NCBI GenBank assembly: GCA_016284975.1
Contig: JAEEPV010000162.1
Coordinates: 1 to 11,374, forward strand
Origin: Solobacterium sp.
GTDB lineage: Bacteria; Bacillota_I; Bacilli_A; Erysipelotrichales; Erysipelotrichaceae
Direction of reading: 5' to 3'
Length of the DNA stretch: 11,374 nucleotides
The position numbers were made by a program, and so were the translations under genes. Below the pieces are notes generated by a model. That model did no database searches and was not told the DNA's origin. It worked only from the letters and a program-made list of their open reading frames with translations. Shown piece by piece: positions 1 through 6,738 of this stretch; the first letter of the stretch is position 1, and every line of letters starts with the position of its first letter.

Positions 1-501
1 AAAGGCATCCCGAAACTGGAAGTGACGGATATTCTTCTTTTTCTGCCACTTTTTTACATAATGCGTCACAAGCCCAAACAGAGCGATCTTCTTTCCGGAG
101 ATCTCACGGATGGCATAGCTGGCACAGTATGGCTCTCCCCGATAGATTACGTTTGCAGTGATGCAGGGGCAGGAAAGGGAATCGAGATGTGTGTTCAGCG
201 CGTCTTCCCCGAAATCAAAATCATGATTGCCGATGTTCACGTAGTCATAACCCATCGCATTCATGGAAATGGTCATCGGAGAAATACCGTCCGGATCGTT
301 GGTGTAATGATAAAACTGCAGGGAAGATCCCTGAATGGTGTCGCCGTTATCGACAAGCAGCGTGTTATCATCACGGAATGCGTCAATGGCGGTTTTCAAA
401 CGGGCGGTTCCATGATACATGGAAAGTCCGTCGGCATAGCGGTATGGATAGATATACCCGTGGAGATCTGTCGTTGCGAGGATGCGGATTCTGTTTTTCA
501 T
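1..501 (-). CDS. 5'-nucleotidase / 2',3'-cyclic phosphodiesterase family metallophosphatase, N-terminal part (truncated by window edge)
   Basis: The reverse strand reads without a stop from an ATG at 501 to the window edge, giving 167 codons. Three calcineurin-like metallophosphatase motifs appear in order. ATTDLHG near residue 9 supplies the D-x-H metal ligands, LLVDNGDTIQGS near residue 50 supplies GD, and NIGNHDFDFG near residue 90 supplies GNHD. This arrangement is typical of the UshA/CpdB/YfkN family, which removes phosphate from nucleotides. The protein starts directly with the catalytic domain and has no signal peptide, so a cytoplasmic enzyme is likely, unlike the secreted UshA type. 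The start is supported by AGAAAGGAAG a few bases upstream and by a TATAAT box on the same strand at 529-534. The C-terminal nucleotide-binding domain would lie beyond the left edge, so substrate specificity cannot be judged. Family assignment is firm; the exact substrate is unknown. Confidence 0.88.
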   Translation of the reverse strand, partial: MKNRIRILATTDLHGYIYPYRYADGLSMYHGTARLKTAIDAFRDDNTLLVDNGDTIQGSSLQFYHYTNDPDGISPMTISMNAMGYDYVNIGNHDFDFGEDALNTHLDSLSCPCITANVIYRGEPYCASYAIREISGKKIALFGLVTHYVKKWQKKKNIRHFQFRDAF

Positions 502-528
502 CAGGCTTCCTTTCTGAATCTGTTCAAA

Positions 529-557
529 ATTATAAGCGATAAGAACTGAATTTGCGA
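529..557 (-). promoter_or_regulatory. Promoter of the metallophosphatase gene
   Basis: On the reverse strand a perfect TATAAT (529-534) lies about 28 bases upstream of the ATG at 501. A weak -35-like TCGCAA (552-557) precedes it with a 17-base spacer. Transcription would start near 522 and leave a short leader that includes the Shine-Dalgarno sequence. The gap between the two divergent genes is short, so regulation of both is compressed into fewer than 100 bases. Confidence 0.45.
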
Positions 558-580
558 TGGGGCAGGAAAGCCGAAATTGA

Positions 581-589
581 TGATATAGT
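581..589 (+). promoter_or_regulatory. Possible extended -10 box (TGATATAGT) for the tyrosine phosphatase
   Basis: TG-A-TATAGT matches the extended -10 form and ends 7 bases before the ATG at 597. No convincing -35 is found 16-18 bases upstream, which is tolerated for extended -10 promoters. If this is the promoter, transcription begins at or next to the start codon. An alternative is TATAAG at 531-536 with the TTG at 552. Confidence 0.3.
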
Positions 590-596
590 AGACAAG

Positions 597-1367
597 ATGA
601 AACAATTATCAGAACAGCTGCGCCCGGTTCTCAACTGCAGAGATCTCGGCGGAATTAAAACCGAAGACGGTGGAACAATACGTTCCGGACTGTTATTTCG
701 AAGCGGAGGTCTTCATCTGTTTCAGGAAGAAGAACTGGATGTGCTTCGTAAGTGCGGGATCCGGACGATTCTCGATCTCAGGGCATCTTATGCCTGGAAG
801 AAGAAACCGGATCCGGACATCGGTGCAGTCCATGCCAGATATGACGGAAACCCGGCTCCGGGAGGGGATCGGATCGACTTCAGCGCAAAAGGATTCGGAC
901 AGACCGGAAAACATGCGCAGGCACAGATCGAAACGCTGCAGGATTACTATACCCGCATGCCCTTTGGCTATGATGCATTTCATACCATGATGAATGAAAT
1001 GAAGAGCGGACATATGCCGTTTCTGTTTCACTGTTCCAAAGGGAAAGACCGTACGGGAATTGCGGCGATGATCCTGCTGGGGGCACTGGGATGTGATGAT
1101 GAGACGATCGTTCAGGATTATCTGTTAAGCAATGAATACCGGAGCGAAGAGATCCGGAAACGTCTTGCGGAAGGCAGGCAAAACCATCCGAATGATGAAG
1201 GCTATATGAAGCTGATGTTTTTGCGGGAAGGTGTCGATGAACAGATCGGCAGGATGGTTCTTGCGAATCTCAAAGCGAAATGCGGAAGCTGGAAGAACTA
1301 CCTGTCATCCGAATACGGATGGACGGAAGCAGACCTGGAAGCCTTCCGTAACCGCTGCCTGATGTAA
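597..1367 (+). CDS. Tyrosine-specific protein phosphatase (Y_phosphatase3 / PtpB-LipA type)
   Basis: A 256-residue protein from the ATG at 597, or 271 residues if the upstream TTG at 552 is used. An N-terminal LNCRDLGG motif is followed by a GTIRSGLLFRSG stretch. The P-loop HCSKGKDRTG has Cys146 and Arg152 (256-residue numbering) and fits the C-x5-R signature of cysteine-dependent phosphatases. LNCRDLGG plus HCxxGKDRTG is characteristic of the bacterial family that includes Listeria LipA and mycobacterial PtpB, which dephosphorylate phosphotyrosine and, in some members, phosphoinositides. No signal peptide or membrane segment is visible, so it is probably cytosolic. Neither start has a good Shine-Dalgarno site. 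The ATG at 597 follows an extended -10 (TGATATAGT, 581-589) by 7 bases, which would suit a leaderless message, and homology only begins after residue 10, so I prefer 597. The physiological substrate is not evident from context. Confidence 0.87.
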   Translation: MKQLSEQLRPVLNCRDLGGIKTEDGGTIRSGLLFRSGGLHLFQEEELDVLRKCGIRTILDLRASYAWKKKPDPDIGAVHARYDGNPAPGGDRIDFSAKGFGQTGKHAQAQIETLQDYYTRMPFGYDAFHTMMNEMKSGHMPFLFHCSKGKDRTGIAAMILLGALGCDDETIVQDYLLSNEYRSEEIRKRLAEGRQNHPNDEGYMKLMFLREGVDEQIGRMVLANLKAKCGSWKNYLSSEYGWTEADLEAFRNRCLM

Positions 1368-1383
1368 ACCGTATAACAGTATT

Positions 1384-1414
1384 TTGATGCGTTTTCAGAA
1401 GGGAATAGTATAAT
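1384..1414 (+). promoter_or_regulatory. Promoter of the ABC ATPase gene, predicted leaderless
   Basis: A perfect TATAAT (1409-1414) is preceded by TTGATG (1384-1389) at a rather long 19-base spacing. The gene's ATG is at 1423, only 8 bases after the -10 box, so the transcript would begin within a base or two of the AUG. No Shine-Dalgarno sequence sits at normal distance; AGAAGGGAA lies about 20 bases upstream of the ATG and would not be transcribed. Confidence 0.5.
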
Positions 1415-1422
1415 TTAGAAAC

Positions 1423-2124
1423 ATGAGTTATATCGAATTCCGTGATGTCAGAAAAATATATCAGCAGGGAGAAGTCGATATCCGCGCACTGGACGGGGTG
1501 GATTTTCAGGTGGAAAAGGGAAAGTTCGCCATTATCTGCGGTGCCAGCGGTGCCGGCAAATCAACCGTGCTGAATATTCTGGGTGGGATGGATTCCGCGA
1601 CCGAGGGACTGGTCCGGGTAGATGAAGCACGCCTGGATCAGATGAATGAACGGCAGCTGACGGATTTCCGCCGTTTTGATATCGGGTTCGTATTTCAGTT
1701 CTATAACCTGGTTCAGAACCTGACCGCAAAAGAAAACGTGGAACTGGCCACGGAGATCTGCCAGAATCCGCTCAGCCCGGAAGAAACCCTGAAAATGGTC
1801 GGACTGGAAGAACGCATGGGAAACTTTCCCTCTCAGCTGTCCGGTGGGGAACAGCAGCGTGTTGCGATTGCCAGAGCTCTGGCAAAAAACCCGAAGCTGA
1901 TGTTATGTGATGAACCAACCGGTGCGCTGGACTATGTGACCGGCAAACAGATTCTGAAACTGCTTCAGGATATGAGCCGGGAAAAAGGGATGACGGTTGT
2001 CGTTGTTACGCACAACCTTGCGATTACACCGATGGCAGATCAGATCATACGGATGAAGAGCGGTAAAGTTGTGTCCGATGTAATCAATGAAAATCCGCAG
2101 GATATCAGCACAATCGAATGGTAG
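1423..2124 (+). CDS. ABC transporter ATP-binding protein, MacB/LolD (FtsE-like) family
   Basis: A complete 233-residue nucleotide-binding domain. Walker A is GASGAGKST at residues 40-48, the Q-loop glutamine is near 92 (FVFQFYNL), and the signature LSGGEQQRV begins at 139. Walker B LMLCDE ends in catalytic Glu164, the D-loop follows (GALD), and the H-loop histidine is at 197 in VVTHN. The FQFYNLV stretch and overall length are typical of ATPases that pair with FtsX/MacB-type permeases in lipoprotein or peptide export or in bacteriocin and antibiotic resistance. Such a permease normally follows directly. Here the gene is followed by about 90 bases and a terminator, so the partner must be encoded elsewhere or has been lost. 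No Shine-Dalgarno site lies at the start and a TATAAT box is immediately upstream, suggesting a leaderless mRNA. Substrate cannot be predicted. Confidence 0.93.
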   Translation: MSYIEFRDVRKIYQQGEVDIRALDGVDFQVEKGKFAIICGASGAGKSTVLNILGGMDSATEGLVRVDEARLDQMNERQLTDFRRFDIGFVFQFYNLVQNLTAKENVELATEICQNPLSPEETLKMVGLEERMGNFPSQLSGGEQQRVAIARALAKNPKLMLCDEPTGALDYVTGKQILKLLQDMSREKGMTVVVVTHNLAITPMADQIIRMKSGKVVSDVINENPQDISTIEW

Positions 2125-2214
2125 CGGAGAAAAGTCTCAGAAAACACGGAGAACCCAGAGATGAAACGAATGGGATCTGCTGTGGCAGCAGAATCAGAAG
2201 TAAAGCATGCTTAG

Positions 2215-2254
2215 AAAAAGGTGCCTTTCCCTTAATCGGGACAGCACCTTTTTT
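2215..2254. terminator. Bidirectional intrinsic terminator between the convergent ABC and TPM genes
   Basis: AAAAAGGTGC (2215-2224) pairs with GCACCTTTTT (2244-2253). An inner helix TCCC/GGGA (2228-2231 with 2238-2241) surrounds an ATTAA-type loop. The flanking A and T runs give a U-tract in both directions, so it can end the ABC ATPase transcript and the convergent three-gene operon. Confidence 0.85.
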
Positions 2255-2293
2255 AGAACAGTTTCCTGTGCGTTGCCGCCATTTCCAGATGAA

Positions 2294-3157
2294 TCAGAAA
2301 TGACCTCCGCCGCTGGAATGAACACCGCCGCTGGAGTGGTAGCTGTGGCCGCCACCGCCGCCACCGCCACCGCCGCCTTCACTGCGGGCGATGTGCGTTA
2401 CCGTACGGGTGCGGTTGACGAATACATCTTTGGAATCGATCAGCCGGACGCCGTTTTTGATGATATACCGGTCTGCGTTTGTGGCAACACCGATGTTTTT
2501 GTTTTTGCCTCTCATGATTGCGACAACGATGCCGCCGACGGCAGCGCTTCCGAGTGAGGCAAACGGAAGACGGCTGAGGAATGCATTCCGCCGCTCCTCC
2601 GGTGAAGTGGAAGTGATGTGCTGGTTGATCGGAGGATCTGTATAGACCGGTACGTAGTATTGATAACCGGTGCTGGTAAGCAGTTCATCACCGCGTTTGA
2701 TAACGCTTTCCGCCGCCCCGTACCAGTCTCCGTTTACCAGATGCTGGTAGGCCAGATCATTCAGATCATCAAGTGTACTGGTGGTAAAGGTATCTCCGGC
2801 TGCGCCATAGGCATAACAGTCGTAGTACCGGTCTCCGTAAGAGATCGCCAGAATGACACCGCTGGCGCCTTCGCCTTCTCCGAATCCCAGGTCATAGTTC
2901 ATGAAGATTCCTTCTGCGAAGCTCCGCTCGCTGTAGCCGTGCATGTCATCGGTTATTACGACATAGACACCGCATTGCTGGCGGGTGGAAATCTCATAAG
3001 CCAGATCATCCAGATCCAGCAGCTGCTGGGTCGAGAAGATGCCGGCCTCATCAATGACATTGGCAGAAGCCGCTGACGTTCTGATCGGAACCAGTACCAG
3101 CCCGATCAGAAAGAAGAGGGCGACAAGAACTGTACTTAAGAAACGTGTTTTTCTCAT
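2294..3157 (-). CDS. TPM-domain membrane-anchored protein with Gly/His-rich tail (YdjH/YgcG-like)
   Basis: A 287-residue protein. The N-terminus has a positively charged MRKTR followed by a hydrophobic segment (residues 7-25) and a TSAASA cleavage region, consistent with a signal peptide or anchor. Residues about 33-165 form a TPM domain: VIDEAGIFS at the start, then QCGVYVVITDD, a GVILAISYGDRYY core and YGAAGDTF. A second hydrophobic segment lies around 200-215 (LGSAAVGGIVVAIM) before a basic stretch. The tail has ten consecutive glycines followed by a His/Ser/Gly-rich end, a common finish for this family. TPM domains occur in YgcG-type proteins and have been linked to envelope stress and photosystem II repair; the biochemical activity is uncertain. 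Its ATG overlaps the TGA of the upstream gene by four bases (ATGA), and GGAGG (3167-3171) lies inside the upstream gene's last codons, so translation is coupled. It is the last gene of the SPFH module. Confidence 0.88.
   Translation of the reverse strand: MRKTRFLSTVLVALFFLIGLVLVPIRTSAASANVIDEAGIFSTQQLLDLDDLAYEISTRQQCGVYVVITDDMHGYSERSFAEGIFMNYDLGFGEGEGASGVILAISYGDRYYDCYAYGAAGDTFTTSTLDDLNDLAYQHLVNGDWYGAAESVIKRGDELLTSTGYQYYVPVYTDPPINQHITSTSPEERRNAFLSRLPFASLGSAAVGGIVVAIMRGKNKNIGVATNADRYIIKNGVRLIDSKDVFVNRTRTVTHIARSEGGGGGGGGGGHSYHSSGGVHSSGGGHF
2348..2377 (-). repeat. GGC/GGT triplet repeat encoding a ten-glycine run
   Basis: Ten consecutive glycine codons, all GGC or GGT, form a near-repeat inside the tail of the TPM-domain gene. 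The pattern is low complexity and could change length by replication slippage in multiples of three without breaking the frame. It is probably a flexible linker. Confidence 0.7.
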
Positions 3158-4251
3158 AAGAACCCACCTCCGATAAAGTACAGAATGATTGCGGTAACCA
3201 CAAAGACACCCAGTGTGATCAGAATGAAGAAACGGATCGCAAGTGCCGTGTCAGACGGAAGATCCCCTGCGATCTTGCCGGACTGTCCGTTTACCGCAAA
3301 CAGATAGGTATTGCCGTTCCATTTGGTGGAAAGCAGCCAGACCGGGAGAAAGGCATATGCCGCAGCTCCGTCAAGACGGGTAATCTGTGTGCTGACCGGA
3401 GCGACGGAAGTATATCCGGTTACCGAGGAAGAGATCGCCCGGACCGCAGAAGCTTTCATCCGCGATTCACTGCGGGCTCTGTCCTGTTCGGCATCGACAT
3501 CATAGCTGTCAGCCATATAGCCGGCCATGTACATGGTGTCGAAGTCTTTCAGCTTGGAATAGTCAAACGGTTCAATCGCATCCATATACTCATCCGGCAT
3601 TTTGCTGGAGGCATCTGCCGGAACACCTGAGAAGGTGACCGTACCGGTGCGGACCAGCTTGAAATGATCCGTTTCGGTAACGATATCATCGCCATGAGAG
3701 AACTGCCGTACATTTTCCGCATGGAAGTCCATCCGGCATTCCATAACGCCGTTATACAGCCAGAACGGGACATATACACCCTTGATCTCTTCAATGTGAT
3801 TTCTGGAACTGAACGCTTTCGGCAGCAGCGGTTTCCGTTTGTAGAAATCGTTGAGGATCTCAACCGCTTTATCCTTATCGAGCTGGAAGGGCAGAACAAA
3901 CTGCGGTTTCTTTGTGACAAACTGTCCTGCAACAACGGTCGGGTTGGAGCAGTAGGGGCAGACGGTGACGGCGGTATTTTCATCCGCAATCAGAGATGCA
4001 CCGCAGGAAGGGCAGCTGTATGCCCGCATATGCGCTGCTTCTTCTGCAGTCCATTCACCGGTTTCCGTTTCCCATTTCTGGTCGGTGCCTTCCGCTGCCG
4101 CAGCCTCTTCGGATGGACGATAAAATTCTTCAACTTCTTTCTGAGTAAAGAGCGAATCACAGTACTCACACTTCAGCTTCTGTGAAGCCGGATCAAAACG
4201 CAGCGGACCGCCGCAGTTTGGACATTTATAGTTTGATACCTGATCGGCCAT
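3154..4251 (-). CDS. Double zinc-ribbon protein with a C-terminal membrane anchor (YdjG-like)
   Basis: A 365-residue protein. The first zinc ribbon uses Cys10, Cys13, Cys28 and Cys31 (CPNCGG ... CEYC). The second uses Cys80, Cys83, Cys98 and Cys101 (CPSCGA ... CPYC), after an acidic Glu/Ala-rich spacer. A long soluble region follows (VLPFQLDKDKA, VYVPFWLYNG, then YAFLPVWLLSTKW near 315), typical of proteins often labelled TFIIB-type zinc-ribbon or, wrongly, PriA-like. The last 30 residues contain one strongly hydrophobic helix ending in GGGFL, giving a tail-anchored layout with the ribbons in the cytoplasm. The start is set by AAAGGAG at 4261-4267. It sits between the SPFH gene and the TPM gene, the same partners as B. 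subtilis YdjG, for which a role in membrane stress response is known. A structural rather than enzymatic role is my inference. An intrinsic terminator lies just upstream of its start. Confidence 0.85.
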   Translation of the reverse strand: MADQVSNYKCPNCGGPLRFDPASQKLKCEYCDSLFTQKEVEEFYRPSEEAAAAEGTDQKWETETGEWTAEEAAHMRAYSCPSCGASLIADENTAVTVCPYCSNPTVVAGQFVTKKPQFVLPFQLDKDKAVEILNDFYKRKPLLPKAFSSRNHIEEIKGVYVPFWLYNGVMECRMDFHAENVRQFSHGDDIVTETDHFKLVRTGTVTFSGVPADASSKMPDEYMDAIEPFDYSKLKDFDTMYMAGYMADSYDVDAEQDRARSESRMKASAVRAISSSVTGYTSVAPVSTQITRLDGAAAYAFLPVWLLSTKWNGNTYLFAVNGQSGKIAGDLPSDTALAIRFFILITLGVFVVTAIILYFIGGGFL

Positions 4252-4275
4252 AGAATCACGCTCCTTTCTTTAGAG

Positions 4276-4306
4276 AAAAACGACACAGCCGCCTTTGACG
4301 GCTGTG
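4276..4306 (-). terminator. Intrinsic terminator inside the SPFH operon
   Basis: On the reverse strand a perfect 8-bp stem CACAGCCG/CGGCTGTG (4299-4306 with 4284-4291) with a 7-base loop is followed by TCGTTTTTC. It lies in the 72-base gap between the SPFH gene and the zinc-ribbon gene. I see no good promoter between it and the next start, so it probably acts as a leaky attenuator that sets the ratio of the first gene to the next two. Confidence 0.7.
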
Positions 4307-4323
4307 CCGCAACTTAGAGAAAG

Positions 4324-5508
4324 TTATGCGGGCTTTTTCTCACCGCACTGACCGCAGAAGTTGCCGTCGTTTTCCTTGCCGCACTTCGGGCAGATCCATT
4401 TGCCGTCATCCGGCTTCTTTTCACCGCACTGGCCGCAGAAGTTGCCGTCATTTACCTTGCCGCACTTCGGGCAGGTCCATGTTCCGGCTGCAGGTGCTGC
4501 CTGCTGTGCACCGGCTGCGTACAGCGTATTTGCGTTTGCGCCGCCGGCATTGGCTGCCATGTTGACACCCATGAATGCGGTAGCTGCGCCGCCTTCGTTC
4601 TTGGCCGCATCTTTCATAGCCTGAGCCTGTGCGCCGACGAGTGTCGCTGCCGCATAGGTCTGGTCTTTGTACATCGCATCACGCTGAGCTTCCTTGATCA
4701 TGCGCTCGTCTTCTTCGGATGCCTTGATGGAGGAAATACCGAAGCTGACGATTTCAAGACCGCGGAGTTCTTTCCACTTCTTGGACAGCTCTTCATTCAG
4801 CGCATCTGCCAGTGCCTGTGTGTGTGCAGGTACTTCTGAATAACGGACGCCCTGTGCAGAAAGCTTTGCGAATGCAGGGGAGAGCGCGGTGAGCAGCTCG
4901 GTCTTGAGCTGACCTTCGATCTCGCTTACCGGATAGACATTGGCAAAGTTGCCGCAGACGTTTGTATAGAAGCTGATCGGATCCGTTACCTTCAGGCTGT
5001 ATTCACCGAAGCATTTGACAGCGATATCCACATCAAGATTGATGTTCCGGTCAATGACACGGAACGGAATCGGGGACGGTGTACCGTACTTAATGCCTGG
5101 CAGTTCCTTTGTGTTGAAGTAGTAAACTCTCTGGTCTTCTGCCGGCTGGCCGCCGAATGTGAAACGCTTGCCGATCTGAGCGAATACGTTCTTGATGCCT
5201 TCGCCCAGATTACCGGTGAAGAGAGAAGGCTCCGTTGTGGAGTCATACTTGAATTCGCCCGGCTGTGCACAGATATCAACAACCTGTCCCTGTTCGACAA
5301 TGATCATGCACTGGCCGTCTGCCACTGCAATTACGGAACCATCGGAAATGATGTTGTCATCACCGTGATTCGAAGAAAGGCCGCGTACCTTTTTCTGTCC
5401 CTTTACAGCAATGATGTTGGACGGAATTGCTTCACAGTAAAAATACTCCTTCCACTGATCGGCAAATGTACTGCCTGCTGCGGATAAAGCCGCCTGAATG
5501 AGTCCCAT
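4324..5508 (-). CDS. SPFH-domain (virion core protein-like, YdjI-type) protein with two C-terminal zinc ribbons
   Basis: A 394-residue protein. The N-terminus (GLIQAALSAAGSTFADQWKE) is an amphipathic segment rather than a true membrane helix and is typical of YdjI-type SPFH proteins. The SPFH/band-7 core spans about residues 30-260, including FRVIDRNINLDVDIAVKCFG and GLEIVSFGISSI, with a helical stretch afterwards (EEDERMIKEAQRDAMY). An Ala/Gly-rich linker leads to two nearly identical zinc ribbons, each CPKCGK-x4-NFCGQCGEKK, 27 residues apart. SPFH proteins assemble into membrane-associated rings or scaffolds. In B. subtilis the homologous YdjI acts with YdjG, YdjH and PspA at stressed membranes. 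This gene is first in its operon, with a strong Shine-Dalgarno AAAAGGAG (5518-5525) and its own promoter upstream. No pspA is adjacent. Family assignment is solid; the stress role here is inferred from gene order. Confidence 0.9.
   Translation of the reverse strand: MGLIQAALSAAGSTFADQWKEYFYCEAIPSNIIAVKGQKKVRGLSSNHGDDNIISDGSVIAVADGQCMIIVEQGQVVDICAQPGEFKYDSTTEPSLFTGNLGEGIKNVFAQIGKRFTFGGQPAEDQRVYYFNTKELPGIKYGTPSPIPFRVIDRNINLDVDIAVKCFGEYSLKVTDPISFYTNVCGNFANVYPVSEIEGQLKTELLTALSPAFAKLSAQGVRYSEVPAHTQALADALNEELSKKWKELRGLEIVSFGISSIKASEEDERMIKEAQRDAMYKDQTYAAATLVGAQAQAMKDAAKNEGGAATAFMGVNMAANAGGANANTLYAAGAQQAAPAAGTWTCPKCGKVNDGNFCGQCGEKKPDDGKWICPKCGKENDGNFCGQCGEKKPA
4332..4480 (-). repeat. Two tandem 81-base zinc-ribbon repeat units
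   Basis: Bases 4332-4399 and 4413-4480 are nearly identical with a period of 81 bases (27 residues), matching even at many third codon positions. Each unit encodes one CPxCGK...CGQCGEKKP zinc ribbon. The closeness at the DNA level points to a recent duplication or ongoing gene conversion. Confidence 0.8.
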
Positions 5509-5577
5509 AGCTTTAATCTCCTTTTCCGGTTCTTCCGGTTTATATGATGATTTTTTACGAAAAATCCATCTGCCTCT

Positions 5578-5604
5578 ATTTTAGCATTTACTGCATAAAA
5601 TCAA
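5578..5604 (-). promoter_or_regulatory. Promoter of the SPFH-module operon
   Basis: Reading the reverse strand, TGC-TAAAAT forms an extended -10 (5578-5586). TTGATT (5599-5604) lies upstream at a short 15-base spacing, or TATTGA two bases further up at 17. The predicted start near 5571 gives a leader of about 60 bases that contains two ACCGGAA copies just before the Shine-Dalgarno site. The whole 5509-5775 region holds no gene I can support; it is an AT-rich divergent control region. Confidence 0.4.
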
Positions 5605-5703
5605 TATTTTTTATATGTACTCGGCTGGGATTATGCAAATCTTTCGCTGAAAAGGAAATTCACAGGATTCCGGTTCTCCGGCCGATGCGCAGGAATAATG
5701 AAA

Positions 5704-5722
5704 ACAGGAATCACAATCCTGT
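5704..5722. other. Small inverted repeat upstream of the channel gene
   Basis: ACAGGA (5704-5709) and TCCTGT (5717-5722) form a 6-bp dyad with a 7-base centre. It lies about 55 bases before the channel start and directly before a TAAAAT-like sequence (5722-5727) that could be a -10 box. It may be an operator or a chance hairpin; no U-tract suggests termination. Confidence 0.25.
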
Positions 5723-5775
5723 AAAATTTAAGTATCATCGGAACCGCGAGGATTCCGGAAACAGTGGAGACAGCT

Positions 5776-6720
5776 ATGGATCATAAATCACTCAGAGAAC
5801 GGTTTCAGTACTGGTTTGACAACCGGATGGCGAAGGGAAGCAGGACGCTGATTGAGCTTCTGCTGTTAAGTTCAGTCATTATCGTGTTGCTGCTGGTCAT
5901 ACTCATGACGGTGCTTTCGCGGGAGGGAAGCTTTTTCGGAAACCTCTGGAACGGCTTCGTAACGCTGATCAATGCCTGGATGCCGGAATATGATCCCTCC
6001 GATCCGCCTAATCTTGTCGTACTGCTGTTTACTGCAATGATTGCGATTGTCGGCATTCTGTTTACCAGTATTCTCATCGGTATCGTCACAACTTCGATCG
6101 AAGAAAAGGTGGTCAGTCTTCGAAAAGGCAATTCCGCCATTCTGGAAAAAGATCATTCGGTTATTCTCGGTTTTACTCCCGGGGAATATACACTGCTTCG
6201 CGAGATCATTCTTTCCTTCGGAAAAGAACCGGGCGTAATTGTAGTAGCGGCATTGGACGACAAGGAAGAAATGGAGGAGATGATCTTTGAGAATGTCGAA
6301 ATTCCAAAGCATCTTAAAGTGATCTGCAGAAGCCTGGATATTTATGATCCGATCGATCTGCAGCGGCTGGCGTTAAAACAGGCAGAAGAGATTATCGTGA
6401 ATCCGGCACCGAACGAAGAAGTCACAAAGATTCTTCTGGCACTGGGCTCCTTTATCGAAGAAACGGATCCGGTCCGCATTAGCGCGATCCTTTATAAAGA
6501 CGAATACCGTCTGCCGGAATCCTATGCCAGAAAACATCGCATGTACACCCTTCAGACAAATGACACGATTGCCAAGATGATCGCCCGCTCCTGTATCCAG
6601 CCGGGTCTGTCGCAGGTGCTTGTGGAAGTGTTTGATTTCAAGGGGAATGAATTTTATCTGGAGCGGATTGCGGGCGTGGCAGGAATGGCGTTCGAACAGC
6701 TGTCGCTGGCGCTGGATTGA
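5776..6720 (+). CDS. CASTOR/POLLUX-type ion channel, N-terminal half (pore and first RCK domain), ended by in-frame TGA
   Basis: This 314-residue product starts at the ATG at 5776, chosen over the GTG at 5764 because GGAG (5766-5769) then lies 6 bases upstream. Residues about 24-48 and 80-105 are hydrophobic helices flanking a pore-like loop (NGFVTLINAWMPEYDPSDPPN). TTSIEEKVVSLRKGNS follows, then a Rossmann-type RCK/TrkA-like domain starting at HSVILGFTPGEYTLLREI. This matches bacterial relatives of plant CASTOR/POLLUX/DMI1, cation channels gated through cytoplasmic RCK domains and usually near 600 residues. Translation stops at TGA 6718-6720, but the same frame continues with recognisable family sequence to 7599, so this is half of a 607-codon gene. 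The TGA may be a nonsense mutation, a sequencing error or a recoded codon. A stand-alone product would have one of its two RCK domains. Confidence 0.82.
   Translation: MDHKSLRERFQYWFDNRMAKGSRTLIELLLLSSVIIVLLLVILMTVLSREGSFFGNLWNGFVTLINAWMPEYDPSDPPNLVVLLFTAMIAIVGILFTSILIGIVTTSIEEKVVSLRKGNSAILEKDHSVILGFTPGEYTLLREIILSFGKEPGVIVVAALDDKEEMEEMIFENVEIPKHLKVICRSLDIYDPIDLQRLALKQAEEIIVNPAPNEEVTKILLALGSFIEETDPVRISAILYKDEYRLPESYARKHRMYTLQTNDTIAKMIARSCIQPGLSQVLVEVFDFKGNEFYLERIAGVAGMAFEQLSLALD
6718..6720 (+). other. In-frame TGA interrupting the ion-channel gene
   Basis: The codons before (ALD) and after (ASPLGYMRSGKL) are in the same reading frame and fit one continuous family protein; only this codon separates them. 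No insertion or deletion is involved. One base change would give Arg, Gly, Trp, Cys, Ser or Leu. TGA ends several other genes in this window normally, so reassignment across the genome is unlikely. Confidence 0.9.
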
Positions 6721-6738
6721 GCGAGCCCTCTTGGGTAT

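Noticed and set aside
22..549. A 175-codon open frame on the + strand opposite the left-edge gene
   Set aside because: It is the antisense shadow of the metallophosphatase, whose reverse-strand frame has three catalytic motifs and a ribosome binding site.
2118..2303. A 61-codon frame after the ABC ATPase
   Set aside because: It runs through the terminator hairpin and resembles no protein; no usable ribosome binding site.
5544..5786. An 80-codon frame in the divergent region before the channel gene
   Set aside because: AT-rich, no ribosome binding site, covers probable promoters and reads like non-coding translation.
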